64,000 nt of DNA from Bacteroidetes bacterium GWC2_46_850 (GCA_001768325.1 MENQ01000027.1:62001-126000), one strand, 5' to 3'. Positions 27,760-38,732 are shown, numbered from the stretch's first letter. Numbers and translations are program-made. Notes: a model not told the origin generated them from the sequence alone.

Positions 27760-28095
27760 TTAATCGAACAGATTGAGTGTATCGCAATAGGCCAGTTCAC
27801 CGGCTACGATGGCCTCAATTTGTTCGTCGCTAAAATTCCTGATGACATTTTTGGTCGCATCTTTACGGGCATTCTTATAGACAAAATCCAGTAGTTCATC
27901 TTCATCAATTTCAATCTCCGTGTCATCATTTTCATCCAGAAAGCCTTTTTCTTCATAGAACTCATAGATCAGATCCACAATGTAATTGATTTCATCGTCG
28001 GAAAACTCACCCTGCATATCATCCGGCAGATGATCCTGAATAAATTTCAAAGAATCATCCTCGTCGTACTCTAGCACTTTATTTTCTTCGCTCAT
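27760..28095 (-). CDS. Small acidic protein of unknown function
   Basis: I do not recognise a named domain. The 111 residues are very acidic (EYDEDDSLKF; SDDEINYIVDLIYEFYEEKG; ENDDTEIEIDEDELLDFV) with a helical, repeated pattern of hydrophobics. There is no signal peptide or membrane segment, so it is likely cytosolic. The reading frame is clean, with good codon use, and lies alone between ompA and yidC, separated from yidC by 151 bases; I believe it is real. Similar short acidic proteins occur in Bacteroidales genomes, without a known role. Confidence 0.7.
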   Translation of the reverse strand: MSEENKVLEYDEDDSLKFIQDHLPDDMQGEFSDDEINYIVDLIYEFYEEKGFLDENDDTEIEIDEDELLDFVYKNARKDATKNVIRNFSDEQIEAIVAGELAYCDTLNLFD

Positions 28096-28246
28096 AACAA
28101 TTTAATTAACCAATAAAGAAATCTACTATCTTTCTTAAAACAAATATCGAAAAAATAAGTTCACCTTTTTCTTTTTCAACTCTTTTCTCCTCGCATGGGG
28201 CTTTTCTCTACATCGGGCTGCTGGCCTCAATATTCCAATTCATTTA

Positions 28247-30220
28247 TCACCCGCGGTAGTTGCGCTTTGCGTTTGCTTTTGCCTGTTCGCGGGCCTGTTT
28301 CTCCTGCATTTTCTGGGCTTCTGCCAGACGAGCCATAAAACCCGACTTCTTTTTCGGCTTTTTCTTATTTTCTTCCAGCTGCGCCAGGATCTTGTCTTCG
28401 TTGATAAACTGTTTCATCAGAAAAGTATGCGCAATGGTAAACAAGGTGGAAAGGAAGTAATAATAGTTCAGTCCGGCGGGATAATTATTCAGGAAGAAGA
28501 ACATGAACACCGACATGAAGATAGGCATGTGTTTCATGCCGGGCAGGGTCTGTTGTCCTGTGTCCATCGAAGTCATGTTGTACTTTGTATAAATCACGTT
28601 GACAACCGTCATCAATAAACAGAAAATGCTAATGTGATTACCCAGAAAACGGGTAATAATCGGTATATTTCCACTCCAGGAGATGAGTGAATCATACGTG
28701 GAAAGGTCATCCGCCCAAAGAAATCCCTGCTGACGCAACTCGATGGCTGACGGAAAAAAGAAGAAGAGAGCCAGCAGCACCGGCATTTGAATGAGCATAG
28801 GCAGACAGCCGCTCATGGGACTCACACCCACCTTGTTATAAAGTTCCATGGTAGCCTGCTGACGCTTCATCATCACATCTTGTTCCTTACCGGGATATTT
28901 CTTTTCAATCTCCTGTATCTGCGGGCGTAGAACTCGCATCTTAGCCGATGAGATGAATGATTTATAGGTCAGCGGAGAGATGATCAGTTTCACCATCAAA
29001 GTGAGAATGAGTATAATAAGGCCCATACCCCATCCAAGGGAGAGGAAAAAATTAAATACCGGGATTACCAACCATTTATTTACCCAACTCAGCCAGCGGT
29101 ATCCCAGATAGACAATTTCCTGAAGTTCAAGTCTGGCACCGTTACTCACATCCTTGTCGTATGCTTTGAGCGTGTTGTAGTGAACAGGGCCGAAATAATA
29201 TTTAAATCCGGCGGAAATCAGGTCGCTGTCGGCACTCATCTCACCGGGTACCCACACTTCGGCTTTATAACTCTTTGTATAATTTCCCTCTTTCAATACC
29301 TCCGAGGTAAGAATCGTGTTGCTGAATGGTTTTTCACCTACAACAACGGAGGTGAAGTATTGATCTTTGAATGCGAACCATTTCATCGGCTCGGAAAATT
29401 CTTTCCGGTCGTTTCTCGATTCACTCATTTTCTCGACATCCTGCCTGTCATATTTATAATGTATCCGGGAAAAACGTTCCTCAAACTGACGACCCTTTTC
29501 CTGTTGACGCACTTTTTGTTCCCACTTCATTCTGAGATTGGTCAGGCTTTCCGGATGGAGGCCGTTTCTCATTCCAACAACACGTACGTCGAAGTCCATC
29601 ATATACTCATCGGCAGGCAGCGTATAGACAAAATCAATGTACTGCTCCGGAGAACTTTGCAGTCGCATAACAACCGACTTCCCATCGGCACTGCGAATGG
29701 GTGTAAATCGCTCCTGCTCAGTAGATAATCGGACACTATTCCGGTTAAACAGATCCAGATTAAAGCGACTTTCATCGTCATTCTCAAAAAGATAGAGACT
29801 GTCACCCGTGTAACGGAGATGCTCTTTCAACCGAACAGACTTGATACTTCCGCCCAGTGTGCTTAACACCAGCTGTATTTTCTCATTCTCCAACACCACC
29901 GTTTCTTCTGCTACAGATGTTGCTGTTTGCAATGAATCGGCAACCAACGCCAGGCTATCGGAAACGCCCGCCTGCAGAGGCTGTCCTGCGCTGAAGAAGT
30001 CGGTCAGGTTACTTCCCTGTTTTAACACAGCTTCACTGCTGCTATCGGGACTCGTGGTGGGGGGCAGATCAGCGGGTACAGGGGTAGTATCCACCTGTGC
30101 TATTGAATCAAGCCGTCGTTGTTCTGCTTCTATCTGTTCGCTGTTGGGCCGGTTATACAGGGTAAAACCAATGATAATCGCAGTGATCAGAAGCAATCCA
30201 ATGATTGTATTTTTATCCAT
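28247..30220 (-). CDS. yidC: Membrane protein insertase YidC
   Basis: Inner-membrane insertase that works with or without SecYEG to place membrane proteins. The 657 residues contain an N-terminal helix (NTIIGLLLITAIIIGFTLYN), a large periplasmic beta-domain (about 60-340) and the conserved C-terminal core. The core shows GWGMGLIILILTLMVKLIISPLTYKSF, IQEIEKKYPGKEQDVMMKRQQATMELYNKVGVSP, GCLPMLIQMPVLLALFFFF and the last helices with NYPAGLNYYYF. A basic tail (KKPKKKSGF and KANAKRNYRG) fits ribosome contact. It lies 45 bases after pyrG, a common Bacteroidales arrangement, and is probably cotranscribed with it. Confidence 0.97.
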   Translation of the reverse strand: MDKNTIIGLLLITAIIIGFTLYNRPNSEQIEAEQRRLDSIAQVDTTPVPADLPPTTSPDSSSEAVLKQGSNLTDFFSAGQPLQAGVSDSLALVADSLQTATSVAEETVVLENEKIQLVLSTLGGSIKSVRLKEHLRYTGDSLYLFENDDESRFNLDLFNRNSVRLSTEQERFTPIRSADGKSVVMRLQSSPEQYIDFVYTLPADEYMMDFDVRVVGMRNGLHPESLTNLRMKWEQKVRQQEKGRQFEERFSRIHYKYDRQDVEKMSESRNDRKEFSEPMKWFAFKDQYFTSVVVGEKPFSNTILTSEVLKEGNYTKSYKAEVWVPGEMSADSDLISAGFKYYFGPVHYNTLKAYDKDVSNGARLELQEIVYLGYRWLSWVNKWLVIPVFNFFLSLGWGMGLIILILTLMVKLIISPLTYKSFISSAKMRVLRPQIQEIEKKYPGKEQDVMMKRQQATMELYNKVGVSPMSGCLPMLIQMPVLLALFFFFPSAIELRQQGFLWADDLSTYDSLISWSGNIPIITRFLGNHISIFCLLMTVVNVIYTKYNMTSMDTGQQTLPGMKHMPIFMSVFMFFFLNNYPAGLNYYYFLSTLFTIAHTFLMKQFINEDKILAQLEENKKKPKKKSGFMARLAEAQKMQEKQAREQAKANAKRNYRG

Positions 30221-30265
30221 TTTTTATTTGTTGCGGCCATTGCTGCCGTAGTTAATGCATTTAAT

Positions 30266-31897
<1,632 letters not shown>

Positions 31898-31923
31898 TTA
31901 TCGAAATAATTTTTTCAAAGGCG

Positions 31924-31931
31924 CAAAGGTA
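31924..31931 (-). promoter_or_regulatory. TACCTTTG -7 element for pyrG-yidC
   Basis: Plus-strand CAAAGGTA reads TACCTTTG on the minus strand, 38 bases before the GTG start of pyrG. Confidence 0.45.
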
Positions 31932-32004
31932 CAAAGAAGAATCAAAAAACAGAAATCGGAAAGCAGTTTTCGTCGTATGCATTACTCCATATCCGGCGTC
32001 CGGT

Positions 32005-32676
32005 TTACATGACTTCGAGGCCCATATTTTCACAACGCATGATTTTTCCGGGAAAAGCTTGAACAATCGTATAGTTGTGCGTAGACATGATTACGGCCGT
32101 ACCTTTCTCGGCAATCTCCTGCAACAAGGAAACAATCTGACTACCGGTCTCGGGATCAAGATTTCCTGTCGGCTCATCAGCCAGTAACAGGGCCGGTGAA
32201 TTTAGTAGAGCACGGGCAATAACCACACGCTGTTGTTCACCACCCGACAACTCGTGCGGCATTTTATATGTCTTGTGCTGCATCCCCACCTGCACAAGCA
32301 CTTCGTTGATACGATCTTTTATCTCCCGCTTGTTTTTCCAGCCAGTAGCCCGGAGCACAAATTCCAGGTTCTTTTCCACGCTCCTGTCTATCAGTAGCTG
32401 AAAATCCTGAAATACAATTCCTATCTTACGGCGCAAGTACGGCACCAGCTTGCGTTTGATGGAGCCAAGCTCATAGTCGAACACGCGTGCGCTGCCCTCA
32501 GCGATGGGCAGCTCTGCATACATGCTCTTCATCAGGGTACTCTTTCCCGATCCCACTTTGCCGATGATATAGAGGAAATCGCCCCGGCTAACCGTCAGGT
32601 TTACATTGCGCAGGATAATGTTCTCTTCGCGGTTTAACTGTACGTTTGAATAATTTATCAATTGTTCCTGCACCAT
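32005..32676 (-). CDS. ftsE: Cell-division ATP-binding protein FtsE
   Basis: Cytosolic ATPase of the FtsEX complex, which couples septal peptidoglycan hydrolases to the division ring. The 223 residues show Walker A (IIGKVGSGKSTLMKSMYAE), the Q-loop region (GIVFQDFQLLIDRSVEKN), the ABC signature (HELSGGEQQRVVIARALLNSP) and Walker B (ALLLADEPTGNLDPETG). FtsE-like features include the YLRRKIGIVFQDFQLL stretch. No ftsX lies next to it here, so a related transport ATPase (LolD type) remains possible. The start overlaps the DUF4870 stop by one base (TAATG). Confidence 0.85.
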   Translation of the reverse strand: MVQEQLINYSNVQLNREENIILRNVNLTVSRGDFLYIIGKVGSGKSTLMKSMYAELPIAEGSARVFDYELGSIKRKLVPYLRRKIGIVFQDFQLLIDRSVEKNLEFVLRATGWKNKREIKDRINEVLVQVGMQHKTYKMPHELSGGEQQRVVIARALLNSPALLLADEPTGNLDPETGSQIVSLLQEIAEKGTAVIMSTHNYTIVQAFPGKIMRCENMGLEVM

Positions 32677-33143
32677 TATTTTATGAATTGAATCGTAAAC
32701 GGATATTTCCAGTACTCACCGTTATTTGCTTTTACGGAAGCCAGGATGACCAGGACAACAAAGAGAATACCGACCACAATTGCCAGGGGTATTCCAATCA
32801 CCGTGATGGTGAATACGGCGGCATAGATGGTAAAGCTGATCATGAAATTGAGAATATTCTTGCCATGCATATCTACGTTCGCATTGGTCTCCTTGTTGGT
32901 AATCCACATGAGTATGGGCACAAAGAAGCCTGCCAGCGGGATGATGATACCGGCAAACTGACTAAGATGCATCAGCATCAGGTAGCTGTTTTCGGTCATT
33001 CCGAACAGGGGTCTCCCCGAAGAGCGGCCATATGTACTGCCCTCCTCGTTCAGTATCTTCGCTTTTTCACGCAGGTATTCCTCTTCGGAAATACTCCCTT
33101 TTTCCCGTAATTCATCGAGAATCTTTAAATCTTCGTATTTCAT
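32676..33143 (-). CDS. DUF4870 membrane protein with SHOCT-like N-terminus
   Basis: Small membrane protein of 155 residues. The N-terminal part (MKYEDLKILDELREKGSISEEEYLREKAKIL) resembles a SHOCT oligomerisation motif. The rest is DUF4870: helices around LMLMHLSQFAGIIIPLAGFFVPILMW, MHGKNILNFMISFTIYAAVFTITVIGIPLAIV and VVLVILASVKAN. The role is unknown. It is translationally coupled to ftsE and follows the VanZ-like gene by 36 bases, so these may share a transcript. Confidence 0.88.
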   Translation of the reverse strand: MKYEDLKILDELREKGSISEEEYLREKAKILNEEGSTYGRSSGRPLFGMTENSYLMLMHLSQFAGIIIPLAGFFVPILMWITNKETNANVDMHGKNILNFMISFTIYAAVFTITVIGIPLAIVVGILFVVLVILASVKANNGEYWKYPFTIQFIK

Positions 33144-33179
33144 CGCTTCAGGATTTTTAGTTTTTTATTAGTAACCTCC

Positions 33180-33587
33180 TTACAAAGATATATTTTTTCC
33201 GTAAGATCTTCGTTTCCTGAAGAAAATAATTATCAGGACGGTAGCTGTCAGTGAGCCGAGGATATCGGCAATCCAGTCGCCCCACTCGGCGCTGCGCAAA
33301 GCGAAGAAGTACTTCTGCAACAATTCGATGACTCCGCCATAGAGGACAGGGACCAGAAAACCCCAGCATATCCACCGCAAGGTGTGTGGATTTCCGCCAT
33401 GCATCCGGTAATAGTCTATCATTGAAACAGCCGAAAGGAAGAAGAACATGCCGAAGTGTACCAGCTTATCCCATGGAATATTCCCGGGCATATCGGGTAC
33501 TTGTGATGGTGAGACAAGACATGTGGCAATAAAGATAATAAACCCGGTGAGCAACGGTAGGAACGTATATCGAAGTAGTAATTTCAT
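33180..33587 (-). CDS. VanZ-like family membrane protein
   Basis: Predicted membrane protein of about 135 residues with three or four helices. The VanZ-like pattern is visible: WDKLVHFGMFFFLSAVSMIDYYR and the YGGVIELLQKYFFALRSAEWGDWIADILGSL stretch ending in a last helix (ATVLIIIFF). VanZ relatives include a teicoplanin-resistance protein, but most are of unknown role, so no resistance is implied. The track start at 33641 lies before a TATCTTTG element (33616-33623); I take the ATG at 33587. Confidence 0.88.
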   Translation of the reverse strand: MKLLLRYTFLPLLTGFIIFIATCLVSPSQVPDMPGNIPWDKLVHFGMFFFLSAVSMIDYYRMHGGNPHTLRWICWGFLVPVLYGGVIELLQKYFFALRSAEWGDWIADILGSLTATVLIIIFFRKRRSYGKNISL

Positions 33588-33615
33588 TCGTGGACAATTA
33601 AACAGTAAACGATCG

Positions 33616-33623
33616 CAAAGATA
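33616..33623 (-). promoter_or_regulatory. TATCTTTG -7 element for the VanZ-DUF4870-ftsE unit
   Basis: Plus-strand CAAAGATA reads TATCTTTG on the minus strand, 28 bases before ATG 33587. It lies inside the longer track ORF, which supports the shorter start. Confidence 0.45.
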
Positions 33624-33755
33624 GCAGGGATTTATAAACATATAACTAAAAGAACAGTACAGTTTCGTAAAAAATTTGTTCCTTTGCCTGAAAATGATAT
33701 GGAAGCTGCGTCAGCTGCTTCATAATGACAACATAGAGGAATTCGGGAACAAATT

Positions 33756-35468
33756 ATGAGAAAAAGTATTTTTTTTATACTTTCAGCGATTGCAGTGATG
33801 CAGGCTGTGGCACAACCCCCTGCGGAGGAAAGGAACCAACGTTATTACGACATCAATAAAAATATCGACATTTTCAATTCCGTCCTCAGGGAACTGGATT
33901 TGTTTTACGTTGACAGCATAGAGGTAAACAACCTGGTACAGGGTACCATCAACAACATGCTTACCCGGCTCGACCCCTACACCGAATATTATGCGGAAGA
34001 GAATATGGGCGATCTGCAGTTTCTCACCACGGGTGAGTATGCCGGTATCGGCGCCATCATTTCCCACAATAATGGACAGGTGATCATCAACGAACCTTAC
34101 GAAGGTTTACCGGCCGATAAGGCAGGGTTAAAAGCAGGCGACATCATTCTGGAGATCGATGGTGAAGATATGCGCCAGGCCAACGTGAAGCAGGTCAGCG
34201 ACAAGCTGAAAGGTACGCCGGGCACCCTGCTTAAGCTGGCCATACAACGACCGGGTGAAAAAAAACAACGAACACTCTCCATTGAGCGTGAAAAGATAGA
34301 GATGGATCCGATCACCTACGCCGGAATGGTGAACAAGGAAACCGGATACTTTCACTATGGTAGCTTCACGGCCAACAGTGCCGAGCGGGTGAAAGAAACC
34401 GTCATCAAACTCAAACAACAGGGAGCCACTTCACTGATCATGGACCTGCGGGGTAACGGTGGTGGCATTCTCGATGAAGCGGTGGATGTCGTCAATCTGT
34501 TTGTACCCAAAGGTGAGGAGATCGTTTTCACCCGGGGAAAAGTAAAACAATGGGACCGCTCCTACCACACGCAAAACCAGCCCCTCGATGAAATCATTCC
34601 CATCGTGGTACTGATCGATACCGGTTCAGCTTCCGCTTCGGAGATTGTGGCAGGCAGCCTGCAGGATCTGGATCGTGCGGTGATCGTGGGCAATCGTTCT
34701 TTCGGTAAAGGACTGGTACAGACACCCCGCGATCTTCCTTATGGCGGGAACATCAAAATTACTACTTCCAAATATTACATTCCCAGCGGACGGTGTATAC
34801 AGGCGCTCGATTATTCACACCGCAATCCCGATGGCAGCGTGGCCCGTGTGCCCGACTCGCTCACCAGTGTCTTCAGAACCAGAAACGGAAGGGAAGTACG
34901 CGATGGCGGCGGTATCACACCCGATATCACCGTTCCGCAGGAGGTCAGTGGTACCATTGTATATTACCTGATGGCCGACAACATCATCTTTGATTTTGTG
35001 ACCGGCTGGATGCAGGAAAACCCGGAAATTGCATCACCTGAGATATTTCGCCTGACCGATACCGACTATGCTAAATTCCGGGAATTTGTGAAGAAGAAAG
35101 ATTTCAAATATGATCAGCTGAGCGAACGTTCGCTGGAGCAACTCAGAAGCATGATGCAGTTTGAAGGATACATGGATGTGGCCTCGGCAGAATATAAAGC
35201 ACTGGAAGCAAAGCTACAGCCCGATCTTGATCGCGACCTGGAATTATTCGGCGAGCAGATCAGGAAGATGATCGAGTCGGAAATCGTACAGCGTCATTAT
35301 TACAAAAAAGGAGTACTCATTCACCAGCTCTCCGACGATAAGGTGTTCGATAAAGCCTTGGAGATGCTTCACAATCCCGATTCCTATCATTCACTTATCC
35401 GGCCTAAAACGGCAACCATCCCTCCTGCAAAAGAGATTCAGGAGAAAATGAAGGATCAGTACTCATAA
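33756..35468 (+). CDS. C-terminal processing protease family S41 peptidase (CtpA/Prc-like)
   Basis: Exported serine peptidase of 570 residues that likely trims or degrades envelope proteins. A signal peptide (MRKSIFFILSAIAVMQAVAQ) precedes an N-terminal helical part, a PDZ domain (about 90-185; AGIGAIISHNNGQVIINEPYEGLPADKAG) and the S41 core. The catalytic Ser lies in IDTGSASASEIVAGSLQD (about 291) and the Lys in NRSFGKGLVQTP (about 316). A helical extension runs to the C-terminus (about 400-570), longer than in minimal Ctp proteases. It is the first gene of a + strand group with the CapA-like and MgtC-like genes. Confidence 0.94.
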   Translation: MRKSIFFILSAIAVMQAVAQPPAEERNQRYYDINKNIDIFNSVLRELDLFYVDSIEVNNLVQGTINNMLTRLDPYTEYYAEENMGDLQFLTTGEYAGIGAIISHNNGQVIINEPYEGLPADKAGLKAGDIILEIDGEDMRQANVKQVSDKLKGTPGTLLKLAIQRPGEKKQRTLSIEREKIEMDPITYAGMVNKETGYFHYGSFTANSAERVKETVIKLKQQGATSLIMDLRGNGGGILDEAVDVVNLFVPKGEEIVFTRGKVKQWDRSYHTQNQPLDEIIPIVVLIDTGSASASEIVAGSLQDLDRAVIVGNRSFGKGLVQTPRDLPYGGNIKITTSKYYIPSGRCIQALDYSHRNPDGSVARVPDSLTSVFRTRNGREVRDGGGITPDITVPQEVSGTIVYYLMADNIIFDFVTGWMQENPEIASPEIFRLTDTDYAKFREFVKKKDFKYDQLSERSLEQLRSMMQFEGYMDVASAEYKALEAKLQPDLDRDLELFGEQIRKMIESEIVQRHYYKKGVLIHQLSDDKVFDKALEMLHNPDSYHSLIRPKTATIPPAKEIQEKMKDQYS

Positions 35469-35566
35469 ATCAAACATGGGTTAATTCTTCAGGGGGGGTG
35501 AGTCTCAAAGCCGAAGTTTAGAGTATAAGAACAACAGTATTGTGCTCCGGGATTTGAGGTTTGAGC

Positions 35567-36628
35567 ATGAAACGAGCAACAACAATATTACTTTTCTTTA
35601 GTCTCTGTCTGGGGATAACACCACAGGAGAGCCGTGTGACCCTGCTCTTTGCCGGTGATGCAATGCAGCATCTGCCGCAGGTGCAGGGTGCAAGAAATGA
35701 AGATGGGAGCTTTGCATACGACTCCTGCTTTTATTTGGTGAAAGAACGCATTTCGGCCGCCGATATTGCAGGCTTAAACTTTGAAACTACACTGGGTGCG
35801 GTTCCATATACCGGTTACCCACTTTTCAGCTCCCCCGATGCATTTGCTTTCAGCCTGAGAGATGCAGGGTTCGATATTTTCTTTCAGGCCAATAATCATG
35901 CGCTCGACCGGGGCCGGAAAGGGCTGGAACGAACCATCGACCAACTCGACTCAATGGGTATCAAACACACCGGCACCTTCCGGACGGAAGCGGCACGCTC
36001 TTTATACTACCCGCTCATGGTCATCAAAAATGGAATTCGCATTGCTTTTTTGAACTACACCTACGATACCAACGGGTTGCCTGTGAAGGAGCCAAACAAG
36101 GTGAATGTGACCGATACCAATCTCATCATACAGGATATCCGTCACACACAACTATACAAGCCCGACATCATTGTTGCCCAGATGCACTGGGGAGAGGAAT
36201 ATCGGACCACTCCTTCATTTGAGCAGCAGGAACTGGCCGATCTTTTACTGAGCCACGGCATTCGCATCATCATCGGGCACCACCCGCATGTAGTACAACC
36301 CATTGTGACGGAGAAGAAAGAAGATGAAATTCAACGTGTTGTCTATTATTCCCTGGGAAACTTCATTTCAAATCAACAGCGATTACACACCGGAGGCGGC
36401 ATGCTGGCGGAGATTGTGATCAGCAAAAAAGACGCCGTGTCGCCGGTCGTCATCGAAAAATGCGACTACTTATTGGTGTGGGTACAAAAAAGGATGAATA
36501 ACGGGAAGGTTCACTTCAGTCTTGTTCCATCATGGGAAGCAGATAAACAGCCGATGGGTGAAGAAGACAAACAAAAAATGGATAAGTTTGTTGAGGATAT
36601 GGAAAGCATCCTTCAACAGGAATTATAA
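35567..36628 (+). CDS. CapA family protein (PGA_cap metallophosphatase-like)
   Basis: Exported protein of 353 residues with the CapA/PgsA calcineurin-like fold. A signal peptide (MKRATTILLFFSLCLGIT) precedes LLFAGDAMQHLPQ (metal site), GLNFETTLGA, FQANNHALDRGRKGLERTIDQL, AQMHWGEEYRTTPS, GHHPHVVQPIV and YSLGNFISNQQR. Relatives in Bacillus help make poly-gamma-glutamate, but no other pgs/cap genes lie nearby, so I would not assign that role. The track starts at a TTG (35561); the ATG two codons later is preferred. MgtC-like follows 9 bases downstream. Confidence 0.9.
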   Translation: MKRATTILLFFSLCLGITPQESRVTLLFAGDAMQHLPQVQGARNEDGSFAYDSCFYLVKERISAADIAGLNFETTLGAVPYTGYPLFSSPDAFAFSLRDAGFDIFFQANNHALDRGRKGLERTIDQLDSMGIKHTGTFRTEAARSLYYPLMVIKNGIRIAFLNYTYDTNGLPVKEPNKVNVTDTNLIIQDIRHTQLYKPDIIVAQMHWGEEYRTTPSFEQQELADLLLSHGIRIIIGHHPHVVQPIVTEKKEDEIQRVVYYSLGNFISNQQRLHTGGGMLAEIVISKKDAVSPVVIEKCDYLLVWVQKRMNNGKVHFSLVPSWEADKQPMGEEDKQKMDKFVEDMESILQQEL

Positions 36629-36637
36629 ATCACGATC

Positions 36638-37102
36638 ATGGGACTGATGGATTTTATCATACGTATCCTGGCTGCTACCGCCGCGGGTGGTGCACTGGGA
36701 TTGGAAAGAGAATCAAACAACAAAAGCGCTGGCCTGCGTACTCACACCCTGGTGGCTGTGAGTGCCTGCATATTTACACTTATCTCCCTCAGGGTAGTAG
36801 ACGATGGCGGGTCGGGCGACCCCACGCGGGTTGTGGGACAGATTGTGACGGGTATCGGCTTTCTGGGTGCCGGTGTAATCTTGCACAGGGGTGCCAATGT
36901 GCAGGGACTGACCACAGCTGCTACCATCTGGAGCAGCGCGGCATTGGGCTGCCTGGCCGCATTTGGATTTTACTGGGAATTGGCTGCTGCCACAGTATTG
37001 ATCATTTTCGTCAACACTGTTTTTAAAAAGGCAGACATCTGGTTTCTGAGGAATCCCAAAAAGGGAAAAAAGACCGGTGAAAACAAAGATTTGTTCGAGT
37101 AA
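36638..37102 (+). CDS. MgtC/SapB family membrane protein
   Basis: Membrane protein of 154 residues with four or five helices. The family signature is clear: GGALGLERESNNKSAGLRTHTLVAVSACIFTLIS, QIVTGIGFLGAGVILHRGANVQGLTTAATIW and SSAALGCLAAFGFYWELA. MgtC members are tied to low-magnesium growth and, in pathogens, survival in macrophages, but many are housekeeping membrane proteins. It lacks the soluble C-terminal domain of classic MgtC. It follows the CapA-like gene by 9 bases and probably shares its transcript. Confidence 0.93.
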   Translation: MGLMDFIIRILAATAAGGALGLERESNNKSAGLRTHTLVAVSACIFTLISLRVVDDGGSGDPTRVVGQIVTGIGFLGAGVILHRGANVQGLTTAATIWSSAALGCLAAFGFYWELAAATVLIIFVNTVFKKADIWFLRNPKKGKKTGENKDLFE

Positions 37103-37116
37103 GAAATCACGAAGGA

Positions 37117-37965
37117 TCACATGATCTGCGATACCAGAATTCCGGTGCAGGATCTCTGTCCCAGACAATAGTCGCTGAGTCTCTTTTCGTCGATCACCAC
37201 CTTTTTCCGGGCACTGGAAGCATGAATGAAAGTCAGCCTGTCCCCTTCACGAAAAGCAAAACCTGTATGTGATACATCCAAACCGCGGATGTCGGTGGTA
37301 AAGCCAATCATCGCCATGTGCGGAATCAGGGGTGCGGTGATGGCTATATTTGCTTTGGGAAGAAAGGCAAAACCACCTCTGCCGTTGATCTCCTTCTCCC
37401 TCACGACAATCGCCTGCAGTGTGGCATCATCGTCCTTCAACTGCCTATACGACTCCCTGTGAGCAGACATAAAACCGATGGCTTTCTCTTCCATTCTTCC
37501 GCCCAGGGCGACCGATATGTTTTTCAATTTTCCGTTTCGTTCATTTTCATACACCCAATCGGAAGTATAGTGAACGCGCGAAGCATATCCGTTGATTTCG
37601 CCGTTGCGGTATCGGATATGTTGCAATTCGTTCAGATAGGTATTAAATGCAGGAATTGCCGACGATGCAGTACGGGATAGTGCGATCACCGTTTCAACGA
37701 ACGTGGTGCAATCGAACACACGCAGGTTCACCACGAGTGTTTCCTCCTCAACGGTTTCGAGTGTCTGGGCCACATACGGCTTCCCAAGAAAGAAGGTAGC
37801 CGTCTTCTCCAGCACCTCTGTTTTGGAGAGATTTTTAAAAGGCTTTATGTAGGAGAGATATTGATGAAAAATCTGCAGATCTTCGGGGGTAAACTGCGCT
37901 TTCGGCTGCGCAGACATCCCGCCGGCAGCCAAAAACATGCATATCATAAAGGAGATTAACTTCAT
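37117..37965 (-). CDS. DUF1460 exported amidase-like protein
   Basis: Exported protein of 282 residues with the DUF1460 fold, an NlpC/P60-like cysteine peptidase/amidase relative. A signal peptide (MKLISFMICMFLAAGGMSAQ) is followed by the likely nucleophile in VFDCTTFVETVIALSRTA (Cys about 94). Later histidines lie in DVSHTGFAFREGDRLTFIHASSARKKVVID. Structural work on this family points to cell-wall peptide or muramyl amide bonds, so a peptidoglycan role is likely but not shown. It follows the coiled-coil secreted protein by 17 bases on the same strand. Confidence 0.87.
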   Translation of the reverse strand: MKLISFMICMFLAAGGMSAQPKAQFTPEDLQIFHQYLSYIKPFKNLSKTEVLEKTATFFLGKPYVAQTLETVEEETLVVNLRVFDCTTFVETVIALSRTASSAIPAFNTYLNELQHIRYRNGEINGYASRVHYTSDWVYENERNGKLKNISVALGGRMEEKAIGFMSAHRESYRQLKDDDATLQAIVVREKEINGRGGFAFLPKANIAITAPLIPHMAMIGFTTDIRGLDVSHTGFAFREGDRLTFIHASSARKKVVIDEKRLSDYCLGQRSCTGILVSQIM

Positions 37966-37982
37966 TGTTCAAATAAAAGCAA

Positions 37983-38651
37983 TTACCTCTTGCTCATTTT
38001 TTTTGCTCTTTTATCTTGTTCTTTGCGTATCTTCTCGTTTTGCTTGTAAATTTTTTTGTTATCCTTCTCCCATTTTTTCATCATCTTCTGCTCTCTTTTG
38101 GCTATTTCCTTATCCCTTTTTTCAATCTCTTTGTTAATTTTTTTCATTTCTTTGTCGGAGTAGGGTTCGAGGAATAACAACCGATCGTTCATCTGAACAC
38201 GGTTACGACGAGCAATAACCGGGTTGTGGTAGCGTCCGTAGTCATCATAAATATCTCTCCAGTACCGATTTTTGTTGCTCATCATCGCTTTCATCCGATG
38301 AAACTCAGCCGATCCGGGCTTGATACCATAACGTTTGGCAATGACTCCCCATCCGTTGCCCTGGGGATAATCACGATAGACACCGAGCAGTTCGCCCACC
38401 GGCACACCGAGGAAGTTACTTATTTCCAGTCCCAGGACTACATTCCCCCAGTTATAGTCGAACTCGCTAAAGAGCTGAACCAAGGTATTGCGTGGTACAT
38501 CATAATGATTTTGATACAACCCGATCACCTGATCGTCGGTATAGCGATCGGAGTAACTTCTGATATCCCGGGAAAACTGCAGGTAGTCCGTTTGTGCAAA
38601 CATCACAACAGAAAGCAATGTCAGTGAAATTGTAGCGATTACCTTTTTCAT
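37983..38651 (-). CDS. Exported protein with charged coiled-coil C-terminus, unknown function
   Basis: A 222-residue protein I cannot assign to a known function. A signal peptide (MKKVIATISLTLLSVVMFAQ) is followed by a helical central part with aromatic motifs (YSDRYTDDQVIGLYQNHYDVPR; VPVGELLGVYRDYPQGNGWGVIAKRYG). The last 55 residues are almost all Lys, Glu and Arg in heptad-like spacing (KEIEKRDKEIAKREQKMMKKWEKDNKK), a likely long helix or coiled coil. Similar proteins occur in Bacteroidales. It heads a two-gene unit with the DUF1460 gene, which suggests envelope work. Confidence 0.75.
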   Translation of the reverse strand: MKKVIATISLTLLSVVMFAQTDYLQFSRDIRSYSDRYTDDQVIGLYQNHYDVPRNTLVQLFSEFDYNWGNVVLGLEISNFLGVPVGELLGVYRDYPQGNGWGVIAKRYGIKPGSAEFHRMKAMMSNKNRYWRDIYDDYGRYHNPVIARRNRVQMNDRLLFLEPYSDKEMKKINKEIEKRDKEIAKREQKMMKKWEKDNKKIYKQNEKIRKEQDKRAKKMSKR

Positions 38652-38732
38652 AATTCTGCCTTTTAGTTAAATTAATCTTTTGCTTTTATCCTTTGATGCG
38701 ATAAAAGAGAAAAGGTTTATTTTCTATCGCCA

